Below, one piece after another: positions 24,415 through 33,144 of a stretch of DNA of 64,000 nucleotides. The position numbers were made by a program, and so were the translations under genes. The notes under the pieces are model-generated. The model worked only from the letters and a program-made list of their open reading frames with translations, searched no databases and was not told the DNA's origin. The stretch is from Corynebacterium hylobatis (lineage in GTDB: Bacteria; Actinomycetota; Actinomycetes; Mycobacteriales; Mycobacteriaceae), in the NCBI RefSeq assembly GCF_003955685.1, contig NZ_RXHJ01000002.1, positions 124,001 to 188,000 on the forward strand, given 5' to 3'. Numbering within the stretch: the first letter of the stretch is position 1; each line of letters opens with the position of its first letter.

Positions 24415-24748
24415 GGTTATGTCCTGGCCACCAGTCGGGTTCAGATACTCGCCCAGGAGCACCGGATGATTGACGCCGATACTGCCGCTCTGCCGGTGTT
24501 CGGGGAGGTCGCGGAAACCTGGAGTTGAAGACGCAGCTCAGGCCGGTCCACACACCTTGCGGTGATGGGTTTGTCCACGCTGCCCCGCTGGGCGCGCAAG
24601 CCGAAATCCCTGAGGATACCCCGGTTGTCCTGCAGACCCGTGTCTCCCCGTCACCGCTGATCTCTTCTACGGCTCTCAGGTACGCACCCGACTTCACCCG
24701 TAAAATTGATTGTCACAGCGCATCATCCGGCCGCTCCAGGAGGCAGCC
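24415..24748. other. 334-nt intergenic stretch without a convincing gene
   Basis: Several short ORFs occur on both strands, but none has a Shine-Dalgarno, family resemblance or consistent composition. TAAAAT at 24701-24706 is a likely -10 for the DUF1304 gene, without a clear -35. The rest may be a fully decayed gene; I see no identifiable parent. Confidence 0.4.
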
Positions 24749-25159
24749 ATGACCACCCTCAATCTCGTCGCCCAGATCGCGGCGCTGTTGAGCGCCGTCA
24801 CCTTCATCGCGGTGTCTCCTCTGGAAATGATCTTCTACGGTCGTCCCGCCGCCCGTAAGTTCCTGAACGTCCACACCACCAATATCGAGGATGCGAGGAT
24901 GTGGGCGTTCGTGGTCGGGGCCCGGAACCTCATTGCCGGCGCAGGTCTGCTTTTCGGTCTGATCGTGTTCTGGACCGGCAATGAGACGACCGGCGCCATC
25001 ATCGTCCTCACCGCCACCTGGTACCTGCTGCTGGCCAACCTGGCCATGGTCGTCGCCGACCTCCTCGGCTTCTGGAAGCCTCGGGGCGGAAGCATCCGGG
25101 GGACCGTGGGGGCCAGCATCCCGCTCCTGGTGGTCATCATCGCCGCCCACTTCTTCTAG
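24749..25159 (+). CDS. DUF1304 family membrane protein
   Basis: 136 aa, starting at ATG 24749 with CCAGGAGG eight nt upstream. Four helices are visible. VSPLEMIFYGRPAARKFLN in the first third and a GARNLIAGAGLLFG stretch match the DUF1304 pattern of small membrane proteins of unknown function. It stands alone, followed convergently by an ABC-F gene. No function can be proposed. Confidence 0.8.
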   Translation: MTTLNLVAQIAALLSAVTFIAVSPLEMIFYGRPAARKFLNVHTTNIEDARMWAFVVGARNLIAGAGLLFGLIVFWTGNETTGAIIVLTATWYLLLANLAMVVADLLGFWKPRGGSIRGTVGASIPLLVVIIAAHFF

Positions 25160-25195
25160 GTCGTGATCACGGGCGATCCACAGGCCCGGCAGCGG

Positions 25196-26863
25196 TCAGA
25201 CCTCCGTGACCCGACCGGCCTCCACCCGCCAGTGCCGGTCGAGCCGCACGGTCTCCAGCATCCGCCGGTCGTGGGTGACCAGCAGCAGCGTCCCAGAATA
25301 GGATTCCAGCGACTGCTCCAGCTGCTCGATGGCCTCCAGGTCGAGATGGTTCGTCGGCTCGTCAAGTACCAGCAGGTTGACGCCCCGGGCCTGCAGCAGT
25401 GCCATCCCCGCGCGGGTGCGTTCCCCGGGCGACAGCTCGTCGACAGGCCGGTTCACGTGATCTGCGCTGAGCCCGAACTTGGCAAGCAGGGTCCGCACCT
25501 CTTCCCCGGAAAAGACGGGAACGGCGTCCCCGAAAGCTTCAACCAGGGTCCGGTCGCCAGCCAGGACGGACCGCGCCTGGTCGATTTCCCCGATCTGCAC
25601 GCTGACGCCGAGACTGGTGCTGCCCTCATCAGGAAGCTGGTGGCCGAGTAGTGCGCGCAGCAGCGTGGATTTTCCGGCGCCGTTCGGTCCGGTGATCCCG
25701 ATCCGTTCCCCCGCGTTCACCTGCAGCGACAGCGGCCCGAGAGTGAAGTCCCCCTGTCGGAAAACCGCGTTGCCCAACGTCGAGACCACCGAACTGGAAC
25801 GGGGGGCCGAACCGATGGTGAACTCCAGCTTCCATTCCTTGCGTGGCTCCTCGACCTCCTCGAGCCGGGCAATCCGGCTCTCCATCTGACGCACCTTCTG
25901 GGCCTGTTTCTCACTGGACTCCGTCGCTGCCCGACGCTTGAGTTTATCGTTGTCCGGGGCCTTCTTGATCGCGTTGCGCACGCCCTGACTCGACCACTCC
26001 CGTTGCGTCCTGGCCCGCGAGACCAGGTCTGCCTTCTTGTCGGCGAACTCCTCGTATTTTTCCCGCCGCTGCCGGCGGAGGGTCGCCCGCTCTTCCAGGT
26101 AGGAATCGTAACCGCCACCGAATACCTGGTTCGTGCCCTGCACCAGGTCGAGTTCCAGTACGTGCGTGACACAGCGGGCGAGGAACTCGCGGTCGTGGCT
26201 GACCAGCACGACTCCCCCGCGTAGTCCCTGGACGAAGGTCTCCAGTCTTTCGAGTCCGTCGAGGTCCAGGTCATTGGTGGGTTCATCCAGCAGGACAATG
26301 TCGAACCGGGACAGCAGGAGCGCCGCCAACCCGACGCGGGCGGCCTGCCCACCGGACAGTGAGGTCATCAGCGCCTGCTCGGCCTGTTCACCATCGAGTT
26401 CGAAGCCCAGGTCCGCGAGAACCGCCGGCAGCCGATCGGTGAGGTCGGCGGCACCGCTGGCCAGCCAGCGGTCCAGGGCCACCGCATAGACGTCGGCCGG
26501 GTCCACTCCGTCGGCACCGGACTCTGAGGTTTCGCCGAGTGCGGCTGCCGCGTCATCCATGTCCTTGGTGGCCTGGGCACATCCGGTGCGGCGGCCGATG
26601 TAGTCGGCGATGGTTTCACCGACGACTCGTTCGTGCTCCTGGGGCAGCCAACCGACGAAAGCGTCGGTCGGCGCGAGGCTGACGGTGCCTGCCTGGGGCG
26701 CGTCCACACCCGCGAGCAGACGGAGCAGGGTGGACTTTCCTGCCCCGTTCGATCCGACGACGCCGATCACGTCGCTGGGGGCGACGGTCAGGTTGAGCGA
26801 ATCGAACAGGGTGCGGTGGCCGTGCCCGCCGGCCAGGCCAGTCGCCACGAGTGTTGCAGTCAT
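25196..26863 (-). CDS. ABC-F family ATPase (ribosome-protection/translation type)
   Basis: 555 aa with two ABC domains and no membrane helices. Walker A: GSNGAGKST (about residue 37) and GPNGAGKST (about 375). Signatures: SLSGGQAARVG and LSPGERTRAG. Walker B: VLLDEPTNDLDL and LVLDEPTNHLDL. The linker between domains is a charged coiled coil (about 240-320), the region that reaches the ribosomal P-site/peptidyl-transferase centre in antibiotic-resistance ABC-F proteins. Whether it is a resistance factor or a housekeeping EttA-like protein depends on linker length and cannot be decided by eye. A macrolide-phosphotransferase-like gene lies 1.5 kb away. Confidence 0.88.
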   Translation of the reverse strand: MTATLVATGLAGGHGHRTLFDSLNLTVAPSDVIGVVGSNGAGKSTLLRLLAGVDAPQAGTVSLAPTDAFVGWLPQEHERVVGETIADYIGRRTGCAQATKDMDDAAAALGETSESGADGVDPADVYAVALDRWLASGAADLTDRLPAVLADLGFELDGEQAEQALMTSLSGGQAARVGLAALLLSRFDIVLLDEPTNDLDLDGLERLETFVQGLRGGVVLVSHDREFLARCVTHVLELDLVQGTNQVFGGGYDSYLEERATLRRQRREKYEEFADKKADLVSRARTQREWSSQGVRNAIKKAPDNDKLKRRAATESSEKQAQKVRQMESRIARLEEVEEPRKEWKLEFTIGSAPRSSSVVSTLGNAVFRQGDFTLGPLSLQVNAGERIGITGPNGAGKSTLLRALLGHQLPDEGSTSLGVSVQIGEIDQARSVLAGDRTLVEAFGDAVPVFSGEEVRTLLAKFGLSADHVNRPVDELSPGERTRAGMALLQARGVNLLVLDEPTNHLDLEAIEQLEQSLESYSGTLLLVTHDRRMLETVRLDRHWRVEAGRVTEV

Positions 26864-26867
26864 CGTC

Positions 26868-27640
26868 TTATTGTGTCACCCGGTGTGCGAAGTCCAGCAT
26901 CGACCGCAGGGTCTCTTCGGCCGCGGTGGTCTCCAGCTTGAACTGGTACTCGTGGCCGAGGGCCGGAGTGTAACCCTCCGGATAGAAGACCTCCTCCACG
27001 TCGACTTCCAGGCCGCGCAATTTCTCTGCCAGGGGTCATGACTGGGCTGCGGTCAGTGGGTCGGTGTTGCCGCCGCTGATCCAGGTGGTGGGAAAGTCCA
27101 CCCCCACCCGGTGGAGGACGGGCCATCTGCGCCGCGGCGGGCGAGGAGGCGAAGTCCCTTGAACCGGTGTAGGCCCACAGCGCCTGGCGGACTCCCCGGC
27201 GAGAACGGTCCGGTCAGTGTCCACGTTGAAGTCTGCGGCGTGTGCGAGCAGATAGGTGTGGGCGTCGTTGAGCTGATGCAGGGCCCGGGGATACCTGCGA
27301 CCCGGTGCCAGGGAATAACTCAGGGCGACGAAGGTGAAACCGGTGGTCGCGAGACGACGGAAGTACCCCGCGTAGTCGCTGCGGGCACCGGAAAGCCACG
27401 TGCCGCCGTGGGTCCACACGATCGTCGGCAAGCGGCCCGGTCTCCTAGGCGATAACGGATCCCCAGCTGCTGCTCGACCTCCGGGGCCGACGGCTGAGGG
27501 TGGAGAAAGTCATGGGCGTGGATTCTGCAGAGGTAATGTCCGGCTGTGTCACCAGCAATTACCCCGCGCCAGCACTGTGGGAGCAGGGGAATCCGCTGAC
27601 AGCACAGCGGAAGGTCGGTACCGTGGCAGACACACGAAAG
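26868..27640 (-). pseudogene. Decayed alpha/beta hydrolase (esterase)
   Basis: Pieces of one esterase are found in order on the minus strand. PTIVWTHGGTWLSGARSDY (oxyanion loop) and DRTVLAGESA (truncated nucleophile elbow) are followed, in a shifted frame, by ALWAYTGSRDFASSP. Back in the first frame come FPTTWISGGNTDPLTAAQ and, after an in-frame TGA (27036-27038), LAEKLRGLEVDVEEVFYP to a natural TAA at 26868. The middle is missing about 80-100 codons compared with intact relatives, and another frameshift lies near 27440. The 5' limit is uncertain. Several independent lesions make it non-functional. Confidence 0.75.
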
Positions 27641-27736
27641 CCACGCAGTTCCGGTCAGGATCCCGCCGAAGCACGTCGCGTCACCAGAAGGTGATCCTCT
27701 CCCGGAGCTGTCCGGATCATCACGAGAGGAAACACC

Positions 27737-28387
27737 ATGCGACACCTGCCCCGCGCCATCTTCACCGCACTGGGTGCCACCAGCCTGCTTGTCCTGGGCG
27801 CCTGCACCGCCGCCGACGACACCGCCGATCCGACCGCCGACACCGACACCGTGACCGCCACCGGAACCGCCGAGACCACCAACGCATCCCAGGGCGAGGT
27901 CCTGTCCGCCACCCTCAACGACGCAGAGGACTCGGAGCTGGGCACAGTGGAGGTCAACGAGCTCAATGACGCCCTGGAGATCACTCTCAGCGTCTCCGGC
28001 CTGGAGCCGGGTTTCTACGGCTTCCACATCCACCAGACCGGTCTGTGTGAGACCGACAGCGCCGCGCCGGACAACCCGGAGAACACCGGTGCCTTCCTCT
28101 CCGCCGGCGGCCACCTCGGATCCGGGGAATCCGACCACCCCGACCACGCCGGTGACCTGCCCCAGCTGCTGGTCCAGGAGTCCGGGGACGGTGCCCTGAG
28201 TTTCCAGACCGACCGTCTGACCCTCGCCGACCTGCAGGACGATGACGGCTCCGCCTTCATGATCCATGACGGCACCGACAACTACGCCAACATCCCCGAG
28301 CGCTACGCACCTGACGGTGCCGACGAGGACACCCGCAGCACCGGTGATGCCGGCAGCCGCCTCGCCTGCGGAGTGGTCGGTGAGTGA
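27737..28387 (+). CDS. sodC: Cu/Zn superoxide dismutase, lipoprotein
   Basis: 216 aa. A signal peptide ends in the lipobox LVLGAC (lipidated Cys about residue 22), followed by a Thr/Asp-rich linker. The Cu/Zn SOD domain shows FHIHQTGLC (copper His ligands and disulfide Cys), GGHLGSG with a His/Asp-rich zinc loop (SDHPDHAGDLP) and the final GSRLACGVV with the second disulfide Cys. The enzyme dismutates superoxide at the outer face of the membrane. The last 8 nt overlap the start of the next gene, an unusual partner for sodC. Confidence 0.92.
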   Translation: MRHLPRAIFTALGATSLLVLGACTAADDTADPTADTDTVTATGTAETTNASQGEVLSATLNDAEDSELGTVEVNELNDALEITLSVSGLEPGFYGFHIHQTGLCETDSAAPDNPENTGAFLSAGGHLGSGESDHPDHAGDLPQLLVQESGDGALSFQTDRLTLADLQDDDGSAFMIHDGTDNYANIPERYAPDGADEDTRSTGDAGSRLACGVVGE

Positions 28388-29279
28388 CCCCACCGTTGAA
28401 CCTGCCGGAGTTCTCCGGCTCGCCGCCGACCACGGACTGGACCTGGCCCCGGACTCCCTGGAGTTCAATGAGATGGGCCTGGACTTCCGGGTGGTGCTGG
28501 CCAGGACCACCGACGGTGCGGACTGGGTGCTGCGCATCCCGCGCCGCCCGGAGGTGATGGTGCGTGCCGCCGTCGAAGCCCGGGTCCTGCGGCTGGTGGC
28601 GCCGCTTTTGAGCGCCGCTGTCCCGGACTGGCGGGTCCACACCGGGGACCTGATCGCCTATCCCCTGCTGCCCGGTGAACCCGGGCTGGAGATGGTCGAC
28701 GGTGAACCAGTATGGAAGGTCGACGTGTCCGCGCCCGGCTATGCCGGATCCCTCGGCGAGCTGCTCGCCCAGCTGCACGGCACGGACCCCATCGAGGCAT
28801 CCACCACCGGCGCCCCGGTGCGCACCCCGGCCTATTTCCGGCAGGCCTGGCGCGAGGACATCGAGCGGGTGTCGCGGGAGTTCACGGTTGCCGGGCATCT
28901 GCTGCAGCGCTGGGAGGCGTGGCTGTCAGACGAGAGTTACTGGCCGGAGCACGCGGTGCTCACCCACGGTGAGATCTACCCCGGCCACACCCTCATCCGC
29001 GACGGACGCATCAGCGGCGTGCTCGACTGGACCACGGCCACCGTGGGTGATCCCGCCCGGGACTTCATGTTCCACCAGGCCACAGCCAGCCCAGAGGCCT
29101 TCCGGATCACAGTGGAACGCTATGTCGCCGGCGGCGGGCAGGTCTGGCCCCGACTGGCGGAGCACTGCGCGGAGATGTTCTCGGCGAACGCCGTCGCCTA
29201 CGGCCTCTATGTCCTGGATTCCGGCGACGAGTCCCACCGGGAGGCGGCCACAGCCCAGCTGAATCCACCGGCAGAATAG
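28380..29279 (+). CDS. Macrolide 2'-phosphotransferase-like (Mph family) kinase
   Basis: GTG at 28380 overlaps the sodC stop by 8 nt and gives 299 aa. VLTHGEIYPGHTLI is the catalytic loop in the Mph form (HGDxYPGHT, with His where aminoglycoside kinases have Asn; here Glu replaces the second-position Asp). ISGVLDWTTATVGDPARDF holds the DxD-like metal-binding motif. The D-to-E change at the presumed catalytic base makes activity less certain. Mph enzymes inactivate macrolides by phosphorylating the desosamine 2'-OH; chromosomal relatives in actinobacteria are often uncharacterised. An ABC-F gene lies close by. Confidence 0.75.
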   Translation: MSDPTVEPAGVLRLAADHGLDLAPDSLEFNEMGLDFRVVLARTTDGADWVLRIPRRPEVMVRAAVEARVLRLVAPLLSAAVPDWRVHTGDLIAYPLLPGEPGLEMVDGEPVWKVDVSAPGYAGSLGELLAQLHGTDPIEASTTGAPVRTPAYFRQAWREDIERVSREFTVAGHLLQRWEAWLSDESYWPEHAVLTHGEIYPGHTLIRDGRISGVLDWTTATVGDPARDFMFHQATASPEAFRITVERYVAGGGQVWPRLAEHCAEMFSANAVAYGLYVLDSGDESHREAATAQLNPPAE

Positions 29280-29289
29280 GAGCCACATC

Positions 29290-29835
29290 ATGGCGGGTAC
29301 ACCAGTCTTCACCGTCGGCCATTCCAACCGCGACCTCGAGGAGTTCATCAACCTGCTCACCGAGGCCGGGGTGGCAGCGCTGGTCGATGTGCGCCGGCTG
29401 CCCGGCTCCCGGAAGTACCCGCACTTCAACGACGACGTACTGGCCGCGGAACTGCCGACCCACGGCATCTCCTACCGCCGCTCGGAGGGGCTGACGGGGC
29501 GTCGCAACGTGTCACGGACCGTGCCCTTCGAGGTCAACGGCAACTGGCGAAACCGCAGCTTCCACAACTACGCCGACCACGCCCTCGGCGAGGAGTTCGC
29601 CCTCGCCCTGGGCGAGCTTCTCGACGCCGCCACGCACACCCCCACCGTCCTCATGTGCTCGGAGGCGGTGTGGTGGCGCTGCCACCGCCGCATCATCGCC
29701 GACCACCTGCTCGCCGCCGGGCGCGATGTCCGCCACATCATGGGGCCGGGGAAGATAACCTCGGCAGAACTCACGGCGGGTGGGGTCGTGGGCGAGGACG
29801 GGAAAGTGTGTTATCCGGCCCCGGAAGGGACATAG
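29290..29835 (+). CDS. DUF488 family protein
   Basis: 181 aa. Matches the DUF488 pattern: FTVGHSNRDLEEFI at the N-terminus, VDVRRLPGSRKYPHFN, and CSEAVWWRCHRRIIADHL with two Cys and an invariant-looking CHR. The biochemical role of the family is unknown; the conserved Cys/His/Arg residues suggest an enzyme. AATAGGAG precedes the start, and it lies 10 nt after the Mph-like gene and 9 nt before a flavoprotein, so sodC-mph-DUF488-flavoprotein could be one operon. Confidence 0.85.
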   Translation: MAGTPVFTVGHSNRDLEEFINLLTEAGVAALVDVRRLPGSRKYPHFNDDVLAAELPTHGISYRRSEGLTGRRNVSRTVPFEVNGNWRNRSFHNYADHALGEEFALALGELLDAATHTPTVLMCSEAVWWRCHRRIIADHLLAAGRDVRHIMGPGKITSAELTAGGVVGEDGKVCYPAPEGT

Positions 29836-29844
29836 AATAAAGCG

Positions 29845-30810
29845 ATGAACACCGAACTCCCGGCAGTGGTGGACGCCCTCGTGGTGGGTGGGGGTCCCTC
29901 CGGCCTGGCAGCCGCCACCTGGCTGGGCCGGTACCAACGTTTCACCCTGGTCGTCGACACCGGGGAGAACCGCAACCGTTCCGCCGACCACGTGCACGGC
30001 CTGCTCGGCCGGGACCCCATCGCACCACGGGACCTGCTCGCCGATGCACGTGCAGGCCTGGAACAGTATCCGCTGGTCCAGCTGCACCACGGTGTCGTCT
30101 CCGGGGTGGTCCGCGGGGAGGACGGCCTGTTCCACGCCACCGTCGACGGCACCCACCGGGTCACCACCAGCCGGCTCGTGCTGGCCACCGGCATCCGCGA
30201 CCAGACCCCGCAGATGCTCGGCTTTGAGGGACACTACGGCACCGATGTGCACCACTGTCCCTCCTGTGACGGGTTCATGGCCCGCAACGAGGACATCATC
30301 GTGCTCGGCTCCAGCCGGATCATCCCCGGTTTCGCGGCCGGGCTGCTCGACTGGGCCCGGAGCGTGAAGATCATCACCCATTCCCGCGAGCGGATCTTCA
30401 ACGACAGTCAGAAGAGACTGCTCAACGAACACCGGATCCCCGTGGTCCGAGGCACCGCCGAAGCCTTCGTGGGTGAGCCGGGCAGGTTGAGCGGGGTGCG
30501 GATGAGTGACGGGACGCTGGTGGCGGGCACCCGGGTCTTCTTCTCCTTCCGGCACCTGCCCACCAACCAGATCGCCGGGGATCTGGGTTGCGAGCTCAAC
30601 CACGACGGCTCCATCGTGGTGGACAAACATCAGAAGACCAGCATCGACGGGGTGTATGCGGCCGGCGACATCGCCGCTTCCATGCGGCTGATCCCCGTCG
30701 CCATCAGCTCGGGCACCATCGCCGGTATCGCCTGCGCCACCTCCCTGCGCGGCCACGAGCCCACGCCGCCGGCCCCGCACCCGGCACCGCCGACGCGCTG
30801 GTTCAACTGA
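29845..30810 (+). CDS. Thioredoxin-reductase-like FAD/NAD(P) oxidoreductase
   Basis: 321 aa. VVGGGPSGLAAA is the FAD-binding loop, HHCPSCDGF is the CxxC redox pair in the TrxR position, GSSRIIPGFAAGL is a degenerate NAD(P) loop (GxGxxG not intact), and GVYAAGDIAA the C-terminal FAD motif. The altered nucleotide loop suggests it does not use NADPH in the usual way, like ferredoxin-dependent or GliT/HlmI-type members. TAGAAT is six nt upstream of the ATG, giving a possible internal leaderless start. Substrate unknown. Confidence 0.82.
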   Translation: MNTELPAVVDALVVGGGPSGLAAATWLGRYQRFTLVVDTGENRNRSADHVHGLLGRDPIAPRDLLADARAGLEQYPLVQLHHGVVSGVVRGEDGLFHATVDGTHRVTTSRLVLATGIRDQTPQMLGFEGHYGTDVHHCPSCDGFMARNEDIIVLGSSRIIPGFAAGLLDWARSVKIITHSRERIFNDSQKRLLNEHRIPVVRGTAEAFVGEPGRLSGVRMSDGTLVAGTRVFFSFRHLPTNQIAGDLGCELNHDGSIVVDKHQKTSIDGVYAAGDIAASMRLIPVAISSGTIAGIACATSLRGHEPTPPAPHPAPPTRWFN

Positions 30811-30829
30811 GGACCATTCCGCGGGCTGG

Positions 30830-31600
30830 TCAGCTCTCCCGCCATGTGGCCAGCGGGGCCCTCGACTGCTCGGCCAGCCACATCTGCCACAGCGGGCCGA
30901 AGCTCACGCGGCGTACCCCCAGGGAAATCAGGGCGCCGAGATCGCCCGCGCCGTGGCCGTCGACGGGGTGGGCGGTCACGTTCAGCGGGACAGAGACCGC
31001 CTTGACCAGGCGGGTGACTTCCTCGGCCGTGCTCAGGCCCACGGGGTAGACGGCCCGCGCTCCGGCGGCCTCCATGAGCCGGATGCGTTCCTCCGCCTCC
31101 GCAAGCGGATCCACGAAGACATCCGTGCCCAGCTTCACCGCATCGGTGCGCCCGTTGATGACGAAGTCCACTCCGGCGGCATCCGCGGCCTCCCGGGCAG
31201 CGGCAATGTAGTCGGCGTGTTCCTGGCGGGAGCGCACGCGCCTGCCCTCGGAGTGGACGACATCCTCGATGTTCACGCCGACGGCACCGGCCTCCAGCAC
31301 CTTCTCCACCAGTTCCGCCGGGTCCAGGCCGTAGCCGGACTCGACGTCGGCGCTGACCGGGATGTCGACTGACCTGGTGATGCGCCGGACCGTGGCCAGG
31401 TAGTCATCGAAGTTCATGTTCTCGCCATCGGAGCTGCCGGTGGCGTCGGCGATCGGGTGGCTGCCGGTGGTCAGGCCCTCGAAGCCGGCATCCGCGGCGA
31501 CACCCGCACTCCAGGTGTCCCAGACGGTGGGCAGGACCAGAGTCCGGCCTGATTCATGGAGCTGGGCGAGGCGGTTGGCAAGTGCGGTCACATCGGTCAT
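30830..31600 (-). CDS. Isocitrate lyase/PEP mutase superfamily protein
   Basis: 256 aa. The (alpha/beta)8 landmarks of the ICL/PEPM superfamily are visible: PTVWDTWSAG, DIPVSADVESGYG (metal-binding Asp and Glu), VGVNIEDVVH, FVINGRTDA and the final VRRVSFGPLW. The KKCGH active-site Cys loop of true isocitrate lyase and methylisocitrate lyase is absent. These small proteins include oxaloacetate decarboxylases, carboxyvinyl-phosphonate mutases and others. Function cannot be narrowed further. Confidence 0.83.
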   Translation of the reverse strand: MTDVTALANRLAQLHESGRTLVLPTVWDTWSAGVAADAGFEGLTTGSHPIADATGSSDGENMNFDDYLATVRRITRSVDIPVSADVESGYGLDPAELVEKVLEAGAVGVNIEDVVHSEGRRVRSRQEHADYIAAAREAADAAGVDFVINGRTDAVKLGTDVFVDPLAEAEERIRLMEAAGARAVYPVGLSTAEEVTRLVKAVSVPLNVTAHPVDGHGAGDLGALISLGVRRVSFGPLWQMWLAEQSRAPLATWRES

Positions 31601-31654
31601 CTCGGATCTCCTTCAGCCGGGGGTGTACGCCCCAGACTACGTCCGTGGCCGGGA

Positions 31655-32380
31655 TCACACCAGGGGCCAGGGATAGTGGTAGTGCGACCTGGGGTGCGGC
31701 AGCTGGGGCAGGCGCACGATGCGGGAGGCCCGGGACTGCAGGGCCGTCACCTCGTCGGGTGTCAGCAGCGCAGCGACGTCCCCCGGGACCTCGTCGATGA
31801 GCGGTTCCACCGCCGCGAGCAACCCGGCGTCGATCTCCTCACCGGCGAAATCCCAGATGACGGTGCGCAGCTTGGGCTGCGCACTGAAGCACAGCCCGTG
31901 GTCGATACCCCAGACGTGTTCGGCGGCGTCGAGAAGCACGTGCCCGGATTTGCGGTCGGTGTTGTTGGTGAGTATGTCGAACACCGCCATTCGGCGCAGC
32001 TGACCGTGCAGGTCAGAGCGGGTCTCCAGGAGGGGGAAATAGTGCATCCCCTCGTTCTCGATGTACCACTGGAGGGAACCGATGCCGAAGGGGGCATCGG
32101 CACGCGTCACCGTCGGCGGCACGATGTGCCAGCCGAGGTACTCGCTGAGAAGGAAGGCTGCCTCCTCCCGCCCGTGGAGCCCGCGGGCGAAGTCGTGGAG
32201 CGGGCGCTCCCCCAGCTCGGGTTTGTAAACCACCCAGCCGTAGTCGCCGTCCTCCGTCCCGTCGGTGGCCTCCAGCACGAAGGTGAGGTTGCTCGACTCC
32301 GCCAGCTGCGCGACGATGCCCAGCTCACCGCGGGTGAGCAGGCCGAGTTCGCGGTCGAAGGGCGGACACAGCGGGCTCAC
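31655..32380 (-). CDS. SCO1664-family protein with PI3/4-kinase-like fold
   Basis: 241 aa from GTG 32380. The sequence has VVYKPELGERPL (nucleotide-binding Lys), FDILTNNTDRKSGHVLL (catalytic-loop-like Asp/Asn/Arg) and WGIDHGLCF (metal-loop counterpart of DFG), as in atypical kinases related to PI3/PI4 kinases. The actinobacterial SCO1664 family is uncharacterised. Its GTG overlaps the stop of the upstream phosphomutase gene (GTGA), which is the usual partner of the family. A paired kinase- and phosphatase-like function is an inference. Confidence 0.82.
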   Translation of the reverse strand: MSPLCPPFDRELGLLTRGELGIVAQLAESSNLTFVLEATDGTEDGDYGWVVYKPELGERPLHDFARGLHGREEAAFLLSEYLGWHIVPPTVTRADAPFGIGSLQWYIENEGMHYFPLLETRSDLHGQLRRMAVFDILTNNTDRKSGHVLLDAAEHVWGIDHGLCFSAQPKLRTVIWDFAGEEIDAGLLAAVEPLIDEVPGDVAALLTPDEVTALQSRASRIVRLPQLPHPRSHYHYPWPLV

Positions 32381-33045
32381 TGCGGCCCCGCTTCCCCCAG
32401 CTGCTCCAGCAGGTGCAGCAGCGGCCCGGACCTCGAGTTCGTCTCCAGCATGGTCGTCGCGCCGTCCGCGCCGTACTTCACCACGGAAACCGAGGCCGGG
32501 TCGACGGCGACGCGCTGGAAATCATCGAGGGCACGCCCCGCCAGATGCGTGACGGCCGCCTTGATCGGGTCGGCGTGGCTGAAACAGACCACGATCCCGC
32601 CGGGGTGCCGGGCGGCGATTTCGTCCAGCACGGCGACCATCCGGTCCTGCATCTCCACGAAGCTCTCCCCGCCCGGGAAGCGGAACTCCGAGGGTGTCTT
32701 CTGTACGGTCTGCCACTCCGGCAGCTTGGCCAGCTCCGCCAGTTTCCCGCCGGTCCACTCTCCGAAATCACATTCCACCAGCTCGTCCGTGACCTGCGGC
32801 TCCAGGCCGAAGAGCTCGGCGGTGGGTGCGGCCGTCTCCCGGGTGCGTTCCATCGGTGAGGTGTGGAGCGCGGCCAGCGGCAGGCCCTGCAGGCGCTGTG
32901 CCACCTCGCGTGCCTGCCCCTGGCCGGCCTCGCTGAGGTGCAGACCCGGCGCGCGTCCGGGCAGCACCTGGCCGGTGGTCGGCGTGACGCCGTGGCGCAC
33001 CAGGACAATCAGGGTCGGGCGCGCGGAAATTGTGTCAGTACCCAT
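32377..33045 (-). CDS. MSMEG_4193-family histidine phosphatase/phosphomutase
   Basis: 222 aa from ATG 33045. LIVLVRHGVT is the phosphohistidine motif of the phosphoglycerate-mutase superfamily. HTSPMERTRETA and CFSHADPIKAAV complete the active site. TAGGCT is seven nt before the ATG (leaderless). The gene overlaps the SCO1664-type gene by 4 nt. The frame continues open as a very long ORF across the opposite-strand ATPase genes, but that is only a codon-bias shadow. Substrate unknown. Confidence 0.85.
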   Translation of the reverse strand: MGTDTISARPTLIVLVRHGVTPTTGQVLPGRAPGLHLSEAGQGQAREVAQRLQGLPLAALHTSPMERTRETAAPTAELFGLEPQVTDELVECDFGEWTGGKLAELAKLPEWQTVQKTPSEFRFPGGESFVEMQDRMVAVLDEIAARHPGGIVVCFSHADPIKAAVTHLAGRALDDFQRVAVDPASVSVVKYGADGATTMLETNSRSGPLLHLLEQLGEAGPQ

Positions 33046-33081
33046 CGACCGGAGCCTACCCAACCCACGGCGTGCAGTGCC

Positions 33082-33138
33082 GGAAATCACACCTGTGGGG
33101 ATCAGATGGTCGACCGATGTGATTTTCCTCGCTAGCCT
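33082..33138. promoter_or_regulatory. Divergent operator-like inverted repeat and leaderless promoter
   Basis: GGAAATCAC (33082-33090) and GTGATTTTCC (33119-33128) are inverted copies with one extra T, 28 nt apart, in the region between the phosphomutase and the AAA+ ATPase genes. The right copy lies between TCGACC (33110-33115) and TAGCCT (33133-33138), spaced 17 nt; the start point would coincide with the GTG at 33145. A single dimeric or looping regulator could control both operons. Confidence 0.45.
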
Positions 33139-33144
33139 GGGGAT

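Noticed and set aside
24415..24748. Possible transposase or ISL3-like remnant
   Set aside because: Translations in all frames gave no recognisable transposase segment and no terminal inverted repeats were seen.
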